Translations under genes and position numbers: made by a program | Notes under the pieces: model-generated | What the model was told of the DNA's origin: nothing | The model's input: the letters and a program-made list of their open reading frames with translations, nothing else | Database searches by the model: none | In this document: piece after piece, positions 1 to 11,157 of the stretch | Layout of the letters: the number at the start of each line of letters is the position of its first letter | Position numbering within the stretch: position 1 is the first letter of the stretch | Assembly (NCBI GenBank): GCA_001584585.1 | Contig: LSYV01000008.1 | Span: 1,471,293-1,535,292, forward strand | Reading direction: 5' to 3' | DNA: 64,000 nt | Source of the DNA: Gonium pectorale | Lineage: Eukaryota > Chlorophyta > Chlorophyceae > Chlamydomonadales > Volvocaceae

Positions 1-3000
1 CCAGCTGCTGTGCGGATCGGGGGCTGAACGCCGCGACGGCCGCCGCCACGTCCCCCGCACTGAACCCGAAGTCCGCCGCGTCAGAGGAAGGAGGACGCAA
101 GCCAGGAGAGGTGCGCGCCTCCCGGGAAGGCATCGCACCGGCGGGCAGCTCCGTCTCAGCCCCCGCAGGCTCCGCCAGCAGCGCCATCCGCACGTGCGGC
201 TCCAGAGCCGGGTCTGCCGCCAGCTCAGCCAGCGCCGTCACCACCGACTCGGACAGGCGGCGTGCGTACATGGCGACCGTATCGTGCACCGTGTCGCTGC
301 CGCCGCCCCCGGCCGCCAGCTTCCGCAGCATCGCCGCCGCCGACCCCAGCGGCAGCAGCGGTCTTGCGACCAGCAGCACCGCCGGCGGCAGGACCCGGGC
401 AGCCGACCTCACGGCGGTAACCTCGCTGTTTGCAGCCCGCAGGGCGAGAACAAGCTGAATGTTTTGAACAGACTCGGATGCCGCGGTATGGTCTCTGCAG
501 CCGCTGAAAGGGACGTCCGCGGTCGCAAACAAAGCACGGGCCGCGAGCGCAGAGGCCTCCATGATCGCCACCGACCGCGGGTCGGGGCCGCTGGCGGAGC
601 TGCCGCCCGCCTCCGACAACTCCGGCAGCAGCTCTGGAAGGCCCGAGGGGCTGAGGCAAGATGATCGCAGCAACTCCCGAAGGGCGAGGAAGACTTCGCC
701 AGTAAGCGTCGTTCCGCCATCGCCTCCGCCGCCCCGGCCGCTGCTCTGCTCCCAGCCGTGCCGCGACACCAGCTTGGCGGCGGTGACCAGCCAGCCCAGC
801 TCGCGGGCGCCGTCCCACGGGTCGGGCACCGGCACCGGGGGGGGCAGCGCCATGGCAGACGGCGGGTGGCCGGCGGCGTAGGGGCCAGTGCCAGCGCCAG
901 CGACAGTAGCAGCCACGGCAGCTGAGGGCGACCGAGGCCGCATCGCTTCTCGCAGCAGAGGCAGCAGCAGCACCTCGACGCATGGGACAAGCAAACCCAC
1001 GGCTCGGCCCAGTAGCTCCGCGTCTCCGCTGTCGGCCGCGAGGCGTAGGACTGTATCCCAGGTACGCAGCATGCCGGCGCCTGCCAGCCGCCGGACCACG
1101 TCCTCCCGCAGGGCGGGGCTCAGCGCCGGCCAGCCTGTGGTGTGTATTGGAGGGAGGCGGCACCGCACGCAGCGGCGCACACATAGAGGCATGTCCAGGC
1201 TGGAGTTGCCAGCTCTTGTTTGGCTCCTCCGCTCCCCTCCTTGCCCACATGCCGTAGGTACACCGTGCCCATAACCGCCCATAGCCACAGCGTGCGCCTC
1301 CACCATGCCCTCTGCAATCCACCGTATGTGCACGGTGCGAAGCACCCCCGAGCCCCGACAAACAAAGGAAAGCTTACCGGCTACCGGGTCCAGCAGCGAT
1401 TGCTTCATGAACTCCTGTCCCGTCATCAGCACCTTCTGGTACTGCACGACCGCGCTCTTCACCTTCGTGCCGCTGCTGTTGTTGCTGCTGCCGGCGCCCT
1501 GGAGTGCGTGCACGAAGCTGCGAGTCGCCGCCGCAATGCCCCACGCCCACGCCTCGCAAAGGCCGGGTAACAGCGCCGCCGCCACTTCCGCTCCGCCGCG
1601 AGCCAGAGCGCCCATCAGGATCTGGCACAGGGCCATGGTGAGGTTCAGCCGCACGCTGATGGCGTCAGTCACCCGCTGCGCCGGCGCCAGGCGCTGCAGC
1701 CCACGAGTGTACGACACGGGCGGTGGCGGCGGCGCCATCGCGAGGGCACGGTTGAGCCGCAGGGCCAGCGGTGCCTGGCGCTGGGCAGGCGGCAGCACGG
1801 CCGCCGCCTTGCCGTGGTCCTGTAGAGCACACCATGTGGCGAGCGCCTTGCGCACCACTTCCCACCGCGCTGTGGCCGCTGGCAGGTCGCACTCGGGGCT
1901 TCTCCGAGAGGCCACCGAGGCATCGAACAGGGGCCAGCCTCCGCCGGGGCCCTCGACGTTGGTGCCGCCGCCGACGCGTGTTGACGGCTGTGTCAGCAGA
2001 GGCACAGCCGCGCCGTGTGGGCCTCCCGTCTCCGACGACGCCAGCCCGGTCTCCTCCTCGTACAGCTCCGCGACCCGCTCCATCGCCTCCAGCAGCAGCC
2101 GCTGCAGCTCACCGTCCGATATCAGCTCCAGCACACAGGGGACCAAGTCCGCTGCAGCTGCAGCACCCTGCACGTGCCCCGCAAGCACCCCGGCGGTGCA
2201 CGACAACGTGTCGAGACCCCTGGCGTGGCAGTCGGCTGCAGTCGCCAGGCGCCCGTCCCCAAACGGCAGCGCCGGCGCGGACCGCAGCGCGCTGCTGACC
2301 GCGGGTATCAGCTGTGAGCGGCGCAGTGACGACGCAAGGCGGAGCAGACCTGCGGCCGCCGATGGGTGTGAGGACGTGCTGGCGTATTGGACCAGGTTCA
2401 TCATGAGGACGCAGGAGTTGGACACAAGCACTGCAGCGTTGGTGTGGCGGCCGCCTTCGGCGGCTTTGCTCGCGACGCTCGCCCCCAGGCTGCCGGGGCT
2501 GGTGGTGCGCGCTCTGAAGGCATTGGGGCGCGCCTGAGCGCGGCAGTTTGCGGCGGCTGCGGATGGGCTTTCCCTGAAAGGCTCCGCCAGGCCCCAGCCG
2601 GCATCTTCGCAGAGCCGCGACCAGTCCGCCAGCAGCTGCAGCATCGACTCGTCCGCGAGCTGCGCGAACAGGCTTGCGGTCTCGGGGCCGTCGGGCAGCG
2701 TCGGCAGCAGCCGCGAAACGCTAGTCGGGTACCCGAGAACCCCTGCTGCAAACTCGAAGGCTGCTACAAAGTCCATGCGGGCGGCCCAGTCGGTTGCGGG
2801 CGGCTGCCGTGCCGCGAGATCCGATACCGGCTCCAGCAGCAGTCTTAGGACCTTGCAGATCGCGAAATGTATGTCTCTCGATAGGGTGGGCTCGACTGCT
2901 GGCTTGGGAAGCGGCATATCAAGTATGCGTATGGCTCCCTCGATTTCTGGCAGTGCTACAAGCAGCACGTCGAACACACGCTTAGTATTTCGATTCCGCA

Positions 3001-3118
3001 AGTGACCTGACACGGCGTCCAGGGACCGCGGGACCCTAGCAAGCTGAGCCTCGTAGTCCGATTGTGCCATTCTACCTACTAGCAAACGCTGCTTGTGTAC
3101 AAGCTGCTGCAACGACAT
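1..3118 (-). CDS. MYND-family protein, 5' part, runs off the left edge
   Basis: The frame opens at an ATG at 3118 and stays open to the left edge, so it has no stop in the window. I read exon 1 as 3118-1378, a 243-nt intron 1377-1135 (donor GTAAGC, acceptor CACCACAG), and exon 2 from 1134 leftward, about 958 codons in all. The intron is a multiple of three and has no in-frame stop. The protein is Ala/Leu-rich and helical, with no catalytic motif that I recognise. Membership in the MYND zinc-finger family is inferred. Pieces at 45.3 kb and 57.1-59.0 kb match its N-terminal (RSLDAVSGHL, LPDGPET, LADWSRL) and central parts, and the 57 kb copy continues into a CNPAC...RRCAGC finger. The finger of this copy would lie beyond the left edge. 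Such genes are expanded in volvocine algae and their function is unknown. This is the only copy in the window without a visible lesion. Confidence 0.75.
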   Translation of the reverse strand, partial: MSLQQLVHKQRLLVGRMAQSDYEAQLARVPRSLDAVSGHLRNRNTKRVFDVLLVALPEIEGAIRILDMPLPKPAVEPTLSRDIHFAICKVLRLLLEPVSDLAARQPPATDWAARMDFVAAFEFAAGVLGYPTSVSRLLPTLPDGPETASLFAQLADESMLQLLADWSRLCEDAGWGLAEPFRESPSAAAANCRAQARPNAFRARTTSPGSLGASVASKAAEGGRHTNAAVLVSNSCVLMMNLVQYASTSSHPSAAAGLLRLASSLRRSQLIPAVSSALRSAPALPFGDGRLATAADCHARGLDTLSCTAGVLAGHVQGAAAAADLVPCVLELISDGELQRLLLEAMERVAELYEEETGLASSETGGPHGAAVPLLTQPSTRVGGGTNVEGPGGGWPLFDASVASRRSPECDLPAATARWEVVRKALATWCALQDHGKAAAVLPPAQRQAPLALRLNRALAMAPPPPPVSYTRGLQRLAPAQRVTDAISVRLNLTMALCQILMGALARGGAEVAAALLPGLCEAWAWGIAAATRSFVHALQGAGSSNNSSGTKVKSAVVQYQKVLMTGQEFMKQSLLDPVAGKLSFVCRGSGVLRTVHIRWIAEGMVEAHAVAMGGYGHGVPTACGQGGERRSQTRAGNSSLDMPLCVRRCVRCRLPPIHTTGWPALSPALREDVVRRLAGAGMLRTWDTVLRLAADSGDAELLGRAVGLLVPCVEVLLLPLLREAMRPRSPSAAVAATVAGAGTGPYAAGHPPSAMALPPPVPVPDPWDGARELGWLVTAAKLVSRHGWEQSSGRGGGGDGGTTLTGEVFLALRELLRSSCLSPSGLPELLPELSEAGGSSASGPDPRSVAIMEASALAARALFATADVPFSGCRDHTAASESVQNIQLVLALRAANSEVTAVRSAARVLPPAVLLVARPLLPLGSAAAMLRKLAAGGGGSDTVHDTVAMYARRLSESVVTALAELAADPALEPHVRMALLAEPAGAETELPAGAMPSREARTSPGLRPPSSDAADFGFSAGDVAAAVAAFSPRSAQQL

Positions 3119-3213
3119 TCGTGGCTCAACAAGTCACCAGACTATAACTGCCCCGTAACCCGGGCCGTACAGACCACGTCATGGTGGCATATGAGCCCGG
3201 GCAACGGTTGCAA

Positions 3214-3229
3214 GTGACCCGCGGGTCAC
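3214..3229. promoter_or_regulatory. 16-bp perfect palindrome upstream of the MYND-family gene
   Basis: GTGACCCGCGGGTCAC is a perfect palindrome starting about 96 bases upstream of the ATG at 3118. Its 14-base core recurs at 44082-44095, and a degenerate form (GTGACTCTCGGGTCAC) lies at about 45177 just before the related fragment at 45.3 kb. A regulatory role is inference only. Confidence 0.35.
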
Positions 3230-5496
3230 AAGGCCGGGTCCGGCTCGTGAGGGCGCCCCGTGAGGGCATGCGCGAGGGCGAATGTGGGGTTGGCTCAGGA
3301 CCCTGGCAGCGGCAGGCTGCTAGCTGCGCGGTCACCTGTGCGGGTTCTCGGGCACGGGCGCTATTGACGCCGTCACAAACGGTTCCCAGCGGCTGGTCTG
3401 GCGGGCGATCGCTCGGCAGCGTCCCGTGCGAAGCGCAACCGTCTAGTGACACTGCACAATGACCTCCCGGCGAACCGCACCTGGCGGATGGAGACCATGC
3501 AGTGGATGCCTGGGGTGCATGTGAAGCGGTTGCGGGCTTGCGGCCGCAAAGGGGGGAAAGGGCTTGCGGAGGTAGCGCCTCGGCAGTGCATGCCCGGCAG
3601 CCGGGGCCGCCGCAGCCGCTGTCGGCAGCGGCCAGAGGGTGTAAGGAGGCTGGGGGGTAGGCGCACGGGGTAGGCGGCACTGACGCGCTGAGTTCCGGGC
3701 CTGCCGTCAATAAGGCGGCTGCTGCTCAGTGGGAGCCTGTGCAACGTAACCGCACAAACGGTGGAGAGCCCATCAATCCCTCGGCGTCGGCCTCGGCCTG
3801 GGGGTTGGGTGGGTAAGGGGTACTCCGCATGCCGGGAGTGGTACGGACCCCGTGGACCCTGGGAGTCGGCAGCCCCGCCCCCTGTCGAGGACGTTGGGCG
3901 CTAGTGCGCGGGTCCCTGGCCGCGACGTGCCACCAAGGGCAGTCCGCATCGGAACATCCACACTTGCTGTTTGCGAGTCGGGGCCAAGAAGCATCTAGCC
4001 CAGGCCAGCTGTATGGGCCGCGAAGTCCCTTGAAAAAACGTGTGCACCTGCCGCCCGACCGTGCACCACCTCGGCAGCGCCCAGGTGGAGAGGTGGCCAG
4101 GGGCCGGCTTGGGGCGCTACGCTGGCTGGGAGAAATTGACTGCCATCAATATGCAAACGCTGCGTCGCGCACACCACGGCACGAAGCCCGGGGTTCCCTG
4201 CAGCTGGCCCATCCCCCTTGCGGCATCGTGTGCAGCAGAGCGTTAACGCGCTGCCTGCTGCCCAGTGCTCGCCAACCTCTCCCCGCCACTACCCGCTCCC
4301 GCCCCTCGTCGTCCGCTTGCTGCTCCCCTGTCAGCCCTCGGCTGGTCGAGGGCTGTGAGTTAATGCTTATCATGCCGCCAGCTTGACCTAACTCGCTGCC
4401 ATGCTCTCAAAGGCCAGCCTGCATCCTGTCTCACAACAAGCAGTCAAGCACTCGACACTTCCACCCCTTACAACGATTGGTCAGGAAGCAGCAGCTCCCG
4501 GTCACACGACCAGTCCCACGCATGCTCACGCCCTGATGGTTTGTGTGCGAGTTGCGCGCCCCACCCCCTCACACACCCTGACAGCAAAGCCAAACGCAAG
4601 CGCTCCCTCCTCCCACAACCAGCTGTGCTCAGTGGATCCCGCCTACGCCTACGAAGAACAAAGCCGCCTTAGGGGTAGTCACTTTCCTTCTTTCCTCACC
4701 CATCCTCCTCCCCAATCGTCAGTACTTCCATTTTGCCGGCGCAGCATATGATCGCCCTCCAAGACACCTGCCTGCTATGTCGCCTCGACCGAGGTCCTCA
4801 GTGTCGCATTTGCCAGCATTCCCACGGCGGTTGTCGCCCCGACCGCAAACAGCGCAACTTTCTTGTCAGCCGGGGCACCCACGCGGTCCGCGCAGTGCCG
4901 CACGCGGCAAACATTCAGGGGCATGTCGAGGGGCACGGGATCGCGGTGTGTACGGCCCGAAGCCAGACCCACGATAATACAACGAGGCATGATGCAGCAA
5001 CGCGTCAACGAGCGCCGGAAGCCCGCCACTGCGAGTCCATGCTGCTTGCACGGACTACGCAGAGCCTCGCATGCGCAAACATTCGAGCCGAGAGTGGTAA
5101 TCACACATACACACGCTATGGTACGGCAAACATGGCCTTCTATCGCCCAGCCTTAAGTGTGTGGTCGGCCGCCGTACGTGAAAACGCATTGCCCCGGCTC
5201 CGTGTCCTTCATGTGCCCCGTTACCCCACCGATGCTCGTCGTGTGTCTTCTCCCCGGGGGCCCATCTGCTATGTCCCGTCGCTCGCACTCAAAGTTGATC
5301 TGCGAGGGCAAGCCGGTGGGCGGCAAGCGCTTGTCCTTGGCCGTCAGCGGGGCGTCGCAGCTGTGGATGCATGACGTCCCGTGCCACCTTCCAATTTGTA
5401 CCCCTAACACACCGCACATCACAGCTGCAATCGTCACCTACCGGGATAGGCCCCCTTACTTTCCTCCCGCCTCCCGCACGCCGTGCCCCCACTCAC
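3230..5496. other. intergenic, no convincing gene
   Basis: Only short overlapping frames in all six readings, with no conserved motif I recognise. A weak minus-strand candidate exon lies at about 5156-5386 (contains LTAKDKRLPPTGLPSQ) after a CACAG acceptor. It may or may not belong with the NPC1-like exon to its right. Confidence 0.5.
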
Positions 5497-5700
5497 GTCG
5501 AGGACGATGCGGTCCACCTGCGCCTCGCTGCAGCAGTACCGCCCGCCCTGCCCGCCCGCGTCCGCCCACAGCCCCGGGCACAGGGACGCCAGCTTGGCGG
5601 CGAGACCCGGGCTGGGCGGTGCGGCTGCGGTGTTTGCGGCGCACGGCAGCGGGTCTCCGTCGGGGCGGTGGCCGAGTGTCAGCAAGCCATCGCGCTGAGC
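5497..5700 (-). pseudogene. orphan NPC1-like N-terminal exon
   Basis: On the minus strand the frame reads a stretch containing RPDGDPLPCAAN, LAAKLASLCPGLW and YCCSEAQVDRIVLD, then a consensus donor GTGAGT at 5496. The spacing of G-x-x-x-DG, CP and the CC-x4-Q cysteines matches the N-terminal sterol-binding domain of Niemann-Pick C1 proteins, which is secreted or lumenal in the full-length transporter. No continuation (the CPSC..NF..LFC block) is visible in the 2.4 kb downstream. The upstream YC..YG.CG start is missing too, and a plus-strand gene begins at 5848. It is most simply a gene fragment, though a real gene with very diverged or distant exons is possible. The right boundary is approximate. 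Confidence 0.45.
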
Positions 5701-5847
5701 GAGGCCGTCGCGCCCCCGGGATTGAGAGCTACTGTTTGCACTTAAGAGAGCAGCAAAGCACGCTCGGGGGGTTACAACCCTAGCTATGTCGCGGGGTCGT
5801 ATGCCGGCGCAGTCGGGTAGGGCTTAGACCTCAGAGGGTCCGCAGAG

Positions 5848-6448
5848 ATGCTGATCAGTTCATCGAATATGGCTTTTGCCTTCGCCTGCATTGAGCAGGG
5901 GTATGGCGACGAAATTTCGGAGCTGCAGGCGTTTCAGAACCGCACAACGTTTTATGCCAAGTGAGCAAAAGGAGGCTCTCGGTTTGCGCCCCCTTCCCCC
6001 CTAACGATTTACGTGTTTGCGGTGCAGGTATCGCGACCACGTGTCGAGCTTTGAGGACCGGGCGTTCGTGAAATTTGAGCTCATTGTGCCCGACAACCTC
6101 ACGCCTGGAATGGCGCTCAAAGTAGGCACAAAACTTGGCGTCCTTTCAACACTTGGCACGCTGGCCACTATGGAGAAGGAGAAAGACAAAAACCCCGACG
6201 CTGCCGCGTTCGTCAAAAGTAACGGCTGGCTAAGGGACTCGTGGCGAACTGCTGTGACGGCTGCGGGGCTCAGGTGGGACTACTACGAGAAGGTGCGCGC
6301 CTTCAAGGGCGCAAGCAACGAGAGCTTTCACGATGCCGAACCGGCCGAGGAGGCCCTTCTGATGCTGGAGAAAACGCCGGTGCCGGATGATATGGTGAAG
6401 TACAAGGAGGCGCTGATTGCGCTTCTGGAGGTTCTCGCGGGCAAGTAA
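5848..6448 (+). CDS. 177-aa protein of unknown function, two exons
   Basis: Exon 1 is 5848-5960 and exon 2 is 6028-6448. The 67-nt intron has a GTGAGC donor and a GTGCAG acceptor and joins in phase 2 to read through FYAKYRDHVSSFEDRAF. The first ATG after an in-frame TAG (5818) is used; a second in-frame ATG lies at 5869. The protein has no signal peptide or membrane segment and is hydrophilic and mixed-charge, with a helical C-terminal half (motifs SWRTAVTAAGLRWDYYEKV and YKEALIALLEVL). I do not recognise the family. Balanced codon use and clean splicing argue that it is real. An upstream exon cannot be excluded. Confidence 0.65.
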
Positions 6449-7934
6449 CCCGACGGTTTGGCTGAGGTTTGGCTATAGTTGCCTGGCTTTGGGTGTGAAA
6501 GTATAACGGAAGCGAAAGTATGGTGCTGGGGTTTCAGTTGCCGCCGCCAGCTGCATATGTAGGTGCCGTGTCCAAAACCTTGGACTGTGGGTTTTGCTGT
6601 ATTTCTATTGCTCATGAATGATGCGCAGCACACGCATTCGCAGCATTTGATTGGCGTGAATTCCATCCCGCTGAATGCGGTGCATTCTGCTATGCGCAGT
6701 GCTGATGCTCACCTCCTACGCATCCTGTACTTGCACTTCGCTCCTTTCCTCTTGCGTTCAAACACGGATAACTGCCCATGGGAGGGAGTACCCACCGAGC
6801 ACCCTTTCCTGCGGATTGCGGCTGACCGCCTGGAGTGCGCTACCTGATCCGCGGACCTTTAGCTCCTCCTGCCTTGTTCTTTCCTGGTGTTCACTTCATT
6901 GCATAAATGAGTTTGGGCCTGTCGCCGCCTACATGCTGTGCGTGATCCTTAATGTTCCATCACTCACCCAGACATGGCAGCGTGGCTGGATGACGGGCCT
7001 CTGTTGCATGCATGTATGTTTCATGTTCTGTACCCTGAAGGAGCCATTATCATAAGAGCTTGCTTGTCAGTTCATGCTGCCATGCTGAATTTCTTCCCTG
7101 TGGGTACTGGTGGGGCCCCGGGTACTGTCCCGTAATGCGCATGTTCCCCGCCTCTTCTCAAATAGCCTTGTGTTAGCCTTGTGTTACGGCACTCTACATT
7201 TATCCTCAAGCACCCTTACGGCTACCCGCAGCAATCTTGGCCAATCCGTGCGTTGCGCCATTTCTCTGCGTCAGCAAGCCGTGTAGCAGCACGGCCGCCA
7301 TATGTAGTTGTTCATCCGACTTCGTGGGTGTTCAACAGCTTCTCTGGCGTTCAACAGCCATTAACACGCGACCGCCGACGTATCTCCACAGGGGTTTACG
7401 AAGTGGTTGGGGTCTTCCCGATCGAGTGGAGCCCGATTGAAACTGTTTGGGCCGGGGCAGCGCGGCCCGATTGAAATTGTACGGCAAGGGGGAAGCGGCA
7501 CGGCAGGTCTCCGTCAGGGTGGTGTCCACACGGCCACACGCTGCTGAAGGCGCAGCGGCCGGGGGAGTGGTCCAGGGTGCGCCAGTCATCAGCAGGCCTA
7601 CATGAGAGCGTGGTGTGGGTGTCCTGTGCAGATCAGGATATTGGTGCATGGCAGGAAAGGGGAGGTGCGTGTGCAGTGGGGCCGGAAGGCGAGATGAAAC
7701 GTGGTAAGCCGGGGAACGTGCTCGACATGTCCATGGAGCATGTCCGGCCCAAAGGACAGCATATGGCGCAAGTCATTTCGACTACATTCGAACCATGAAC
7801 GCAGAAGCATTATTATGTACATTCGGCCCCAAACCAATGTCATCGTTCATTTTTGCGTTGCATGACGCGTCAGCGTCAGCATTAACGTCAACGTGGTACA
7901 GTCGTAGCAGCTTAGAAGCCGCCACGGTCGGGCA
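6449..7934. other. 3' flank and intergenic
   Basis: No supported gene. The base composition is less GC-rich than the neighbouring coding DNA. A short direct duplication of GCCCGATTGAAA occurs at about 7430 and 7467. Confidence 0.5.
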
Positions 7935-9908
7935 ATGAAGGGTATGGGTATGCAAGCAGTTGGCATTGACCAGCTCCGAGACTGGAGCCGGGACGAGCTT
8001 CACACGAAGTTCAACAGTTTCACCACCCTGACCGCCGTCGTATCTAGATATCTGCTAGGTAGCATGGAAGATCTTGACCCGCCCAGACGAAAGCAGCGTA
8101 GGCGGCTTGCTGATGCAGTTGACAGTGCTCGGCGCGATGCCGAAGCCATACCCAGCACTCAAGCGCCCTCAGACGAGCCACCTACGTTTGATTCCTTCAG
8201 CTCAACCCTACTGCACTGCGACCTCCTACTCGACACGGCCGACCCGGGCTGTCCACTGCGCCGACTCGCCGCCTGGACCGGCCTCTCGCTACTCCAAGCA
8301 CGCTGCTACCCGACTTTACCCGACTGCGCACCCGAACATGATCTCACGGTCTGCATGCGCAGCCTTTCACGCCGCGGCTATGCGCGAATGCCCGGCCCGA
8401 CCGCCATGTGGAACCCCGATGGCGTCAGAGAACACCGACGGCTCTGCCGCCACCTCGCGTTCGCCTGCTGTGAGCTGAGGCGTCTGGGCTGGCACCTGGC
8501 CTTCTTGCTGGTGTTTGACGAACCCTGGATCCTGGCCCGGATGTACGGTCCAGCGCTGAGGCGGTTGTCTAGGGGCCTGCTGGATCTCAACCCAGACTTC
8601 GTGTTTTTTCACGTTGAGCCTGGTGCGTGCGGTTGCGCGTGCGGATGCAGATGGCGCTGGGAGCAGGGAGAGAGTTGTTTGGTGATGAATGGGGCTCGGA
8701 ACGGGCAGGTGTCCGAGGCAATGCGCACGAGCGCCATCCCTGAGGTGGCGTAGTAGACGAGGGACTATTTTGCATTACTCGGACTCCGGCATTCGGGATG
8801 AAGTACCTATCACTTCAGTGTACGGCTCCCCGAGGACTCGATCCCTTCCTCCCGGCCTGCTTCACCACCTCTCCGCCCTCGTCCCTCCCACGACTTGCCC
8901 GCCCGGCCCCTCCCCTCTGGCCCCGACCCCTCGCTCGCCGCAGGCGGCCGCGGCTGGCCACCCCACCGCGACCGGCCCACAATGCCGCTGCTGCTCTGCC
9001 CCGGCCTGGACTTCGGAGCGACCGGCCACGGCCTCGGCCCCAGCTCCGGACCCAGCTGCGGCACCAGCTCCGGTCCCACGGGCACCGCTGGCGTAGGCGC
9101 CGGCTCCGGCGACCCCGCCTCCGGCGCCACCGGTGCAACCAGCGGCCTGCTGCCCGCGTACTGCACCGTGTGGGTGGCACTGACGGACGCCACCCCCGAC
9201 AACGGCTGCATATACGTGGTGCCCGCCGACCTGGACCCGCGCTACCCTCGCCACCCGCTCAATAGCGAGAGGGCGGCAGCCGGCGACGGGGACGAGGACG
9301 GAGGGAACGGGGAGGCGCACAGCCGCCGCGCCAAGGAGGCGCTGGCGGCGCCGGCGGCAAGCTCGCGTAGCAGTGGCGTCGCAGCAGCCGGAGCGGCAGC
9401 AGCAGCCGAAGCAGCAGCAGCGGCGGCGGCGGAACCTCCAGGTGGCGACCCGTCCGTCGCCGTCACCGATCCGCAGGCCGTCCGGGCGCTACCGGCCGCC
9501 GCCGGGGAGGCGCTTATCTGGAGCGGCCAGCTGCTGCATTGGGGAGGTGCTGCCGACGCCGAGCCCGACTGCTCCGCGTGCTCCCGCTCCTGCCACGACG
9601 GCGGCGCCGGCGGCGACGGCCTTGGCGCGGCGCGGACGGAGCCGCGGGTGGCAATGTCGTTCGCGACCGCGGATCCCCGGTTCGAGCCCCACGGCCTGCG
9701 TGGCGTCGACTTGAGCGGTGGCTGCGGCCAGCTGCCCTCGCTGCGGCAGCGCCTGACGCTGGTGTGCGTGCAGGCGGCGGTGCACGACAACGCCGAGCCA
9801 CTGGCGCCGGGGCTAAGGGCGGTGCTGCGGCGGCTCGAGGGGTGGCTGGAGCACGGGGGCGGTGGGGAGATGGCGGCTGGGGTGCCGGGCGACGCGTGGG
9901 AGGCGTGA
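7935..9908 (+). CDS. phytanoyl-CoA dioxygenase (PhyH)-like 2-oxoglutarate/Fe(II) oxygenase
   Basis: Exon 1 is 7935-8622 and exon 2 is 8944-9908, joined in phase 1 (donor GTGCGT, acceptor CCGCAG), giving 550 aa. The join creates FHVEPGGRGWPPHRDRP, which carries the iron-binding H-x-D pair (His237, Asp239). The next conserved block is WVALTDATPDNGCIYVVP. The distal iron ligand is probably His428 in SGQLLHWGG, and the 2-oxoglutarate-binding arginine is probably Arg464 in EPRVAMSFATADPRF. These are hallmarks of PhyH-family hydroxylases. Low-complexity Gly/Ser and poly-Ala inserts (about residues 246-300 and 370-395) lie between the core blocks, as is usual in volvocine proteins. The substrate cannot be inferred, and no targeting peptide is evident. 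Confidence 0.8.
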
Positions 9909-10100
9909 GGTGGGGAAGCGGCGGGCGGTGGTTAGGGGCGGCGGGGGTTGGTTGAGGGCAGTTTGGGGTGAGGCGGCTGGGGTCCGCGGCGGGTGCGGAG
10001 GCCGAGGAGGCACGCACATGGGAACATGGGAAAACGACGCCAGTGCATGTGCTCCGAGGGTCTACCTGAGGAATGCCAATAGCGATGGTGGGGGTAGTGG

Positions 10101-10105
10101 TGTAA
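10101..10105 (+). terminator. TGTAA poly(A) signal of the PhyH-like gene
   Basis: TGTAA, the usual green-algal polyadenylation signal, lies 193 bases after the stop codon at 9908, a normal 3' UTR length. Confidence 0.5.
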
Positions 10106-11157
10106 TGGTGGGGGTGGAAGTGGTGGTTTCAAGACACAGGGTTTGGTGCGCGTGTGGAGAGCCCCCGTTGGCCAGGGAGGCGTGGGGAGTCGGCTGGAGG
10201 CCGTGGAGGGGACACATGGAGGGATGCGGCACGCGCTGAGGAGCAGGCGGTCCCGCTGGCGCTCGCGATGCGCATCATCTTCTTGTTAGGTAACCACTTG
10301 TGCATAACGGTCACGGGCTCGCTCTGTGTTTTGAGAGACTTCGGATGGGTAAAACCTTTTCTCGGGTCCACTAACTCCGATCCACCGCCTTGGCAAGACA
10401 TCAGCGGAGCACAGAAAGCGCAGAAGCGGCGGCCGTGCTTCCCGTGGGCGTGGTTGCAACGGCTCTGGGTTTACACCGGCACGCCGCTGCCATGTATGTC
10501 CACCACGCCGCCATCCGTCGACCCGCCACCCTTGGTGGGCGGGGGCTCAGCGGGGAACAGCCAAGCCATAGACGACTTGGCACGTCTACACACACAGCAT
10601 TAAAGGCCGTGCAGCTCACGAGTGAGTCCGATTAATCGGCCCGTACGCTTTCAAGCGTCTATACGCACCTACAGCGTCTACCATTTACACGAGCAAAAAC
10701 GCCGTACGCCAGTTGACCGTACGACGCACGCCGCCCAGCGGGCTGTGTGGCAGCGCTCTATGGCAATGGTGGAACTCGGTAGCGTGTGATGCTAAAAGAA
10801 TTTGCCAGCAATGCTCAGGCGTTCAGCGTGGACAGTGCCGCCGCAATGAGCAACAAGCCACCACCAAACCGCCGCACGGTGCACGAGGTCTCTACGAGCG
10901 AAACATGGGTCACAAGCTAAGGGCCTGGACGATGAGCTTGTCACGGCTGGATGCAAGCTGCAGCTTGCTCTCATGTCAGCGCCATGATTCGGGTTGGACC
11001 AGATCGCTCAACAGCAAACACGCAGAAAAACGTTGTACGGGATCCCGCACATGCAGTAGCCCGTCCAAGCTGCATGCAGCACGTCCGACACCAGATATAC
11101 GACACGCGTCCACTTGCTAGGGCTGCCTGTACGGCAGCATACGACACACGCGCCCCA
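10106..11157. other. intergenic
   Basis: No supported gene. Two TTACA sequences (minus-strand TGTAA) near 10473 and 10684 could end transcripts of the minus-strand genes to the right. Confidence 0.4.

Noticed and set aside
225..1361. 378-codon minus frame overlapping the MYND gene
   Set aside because: It lies in a different frame from the long continuous frame that matches the 57 kb copy.
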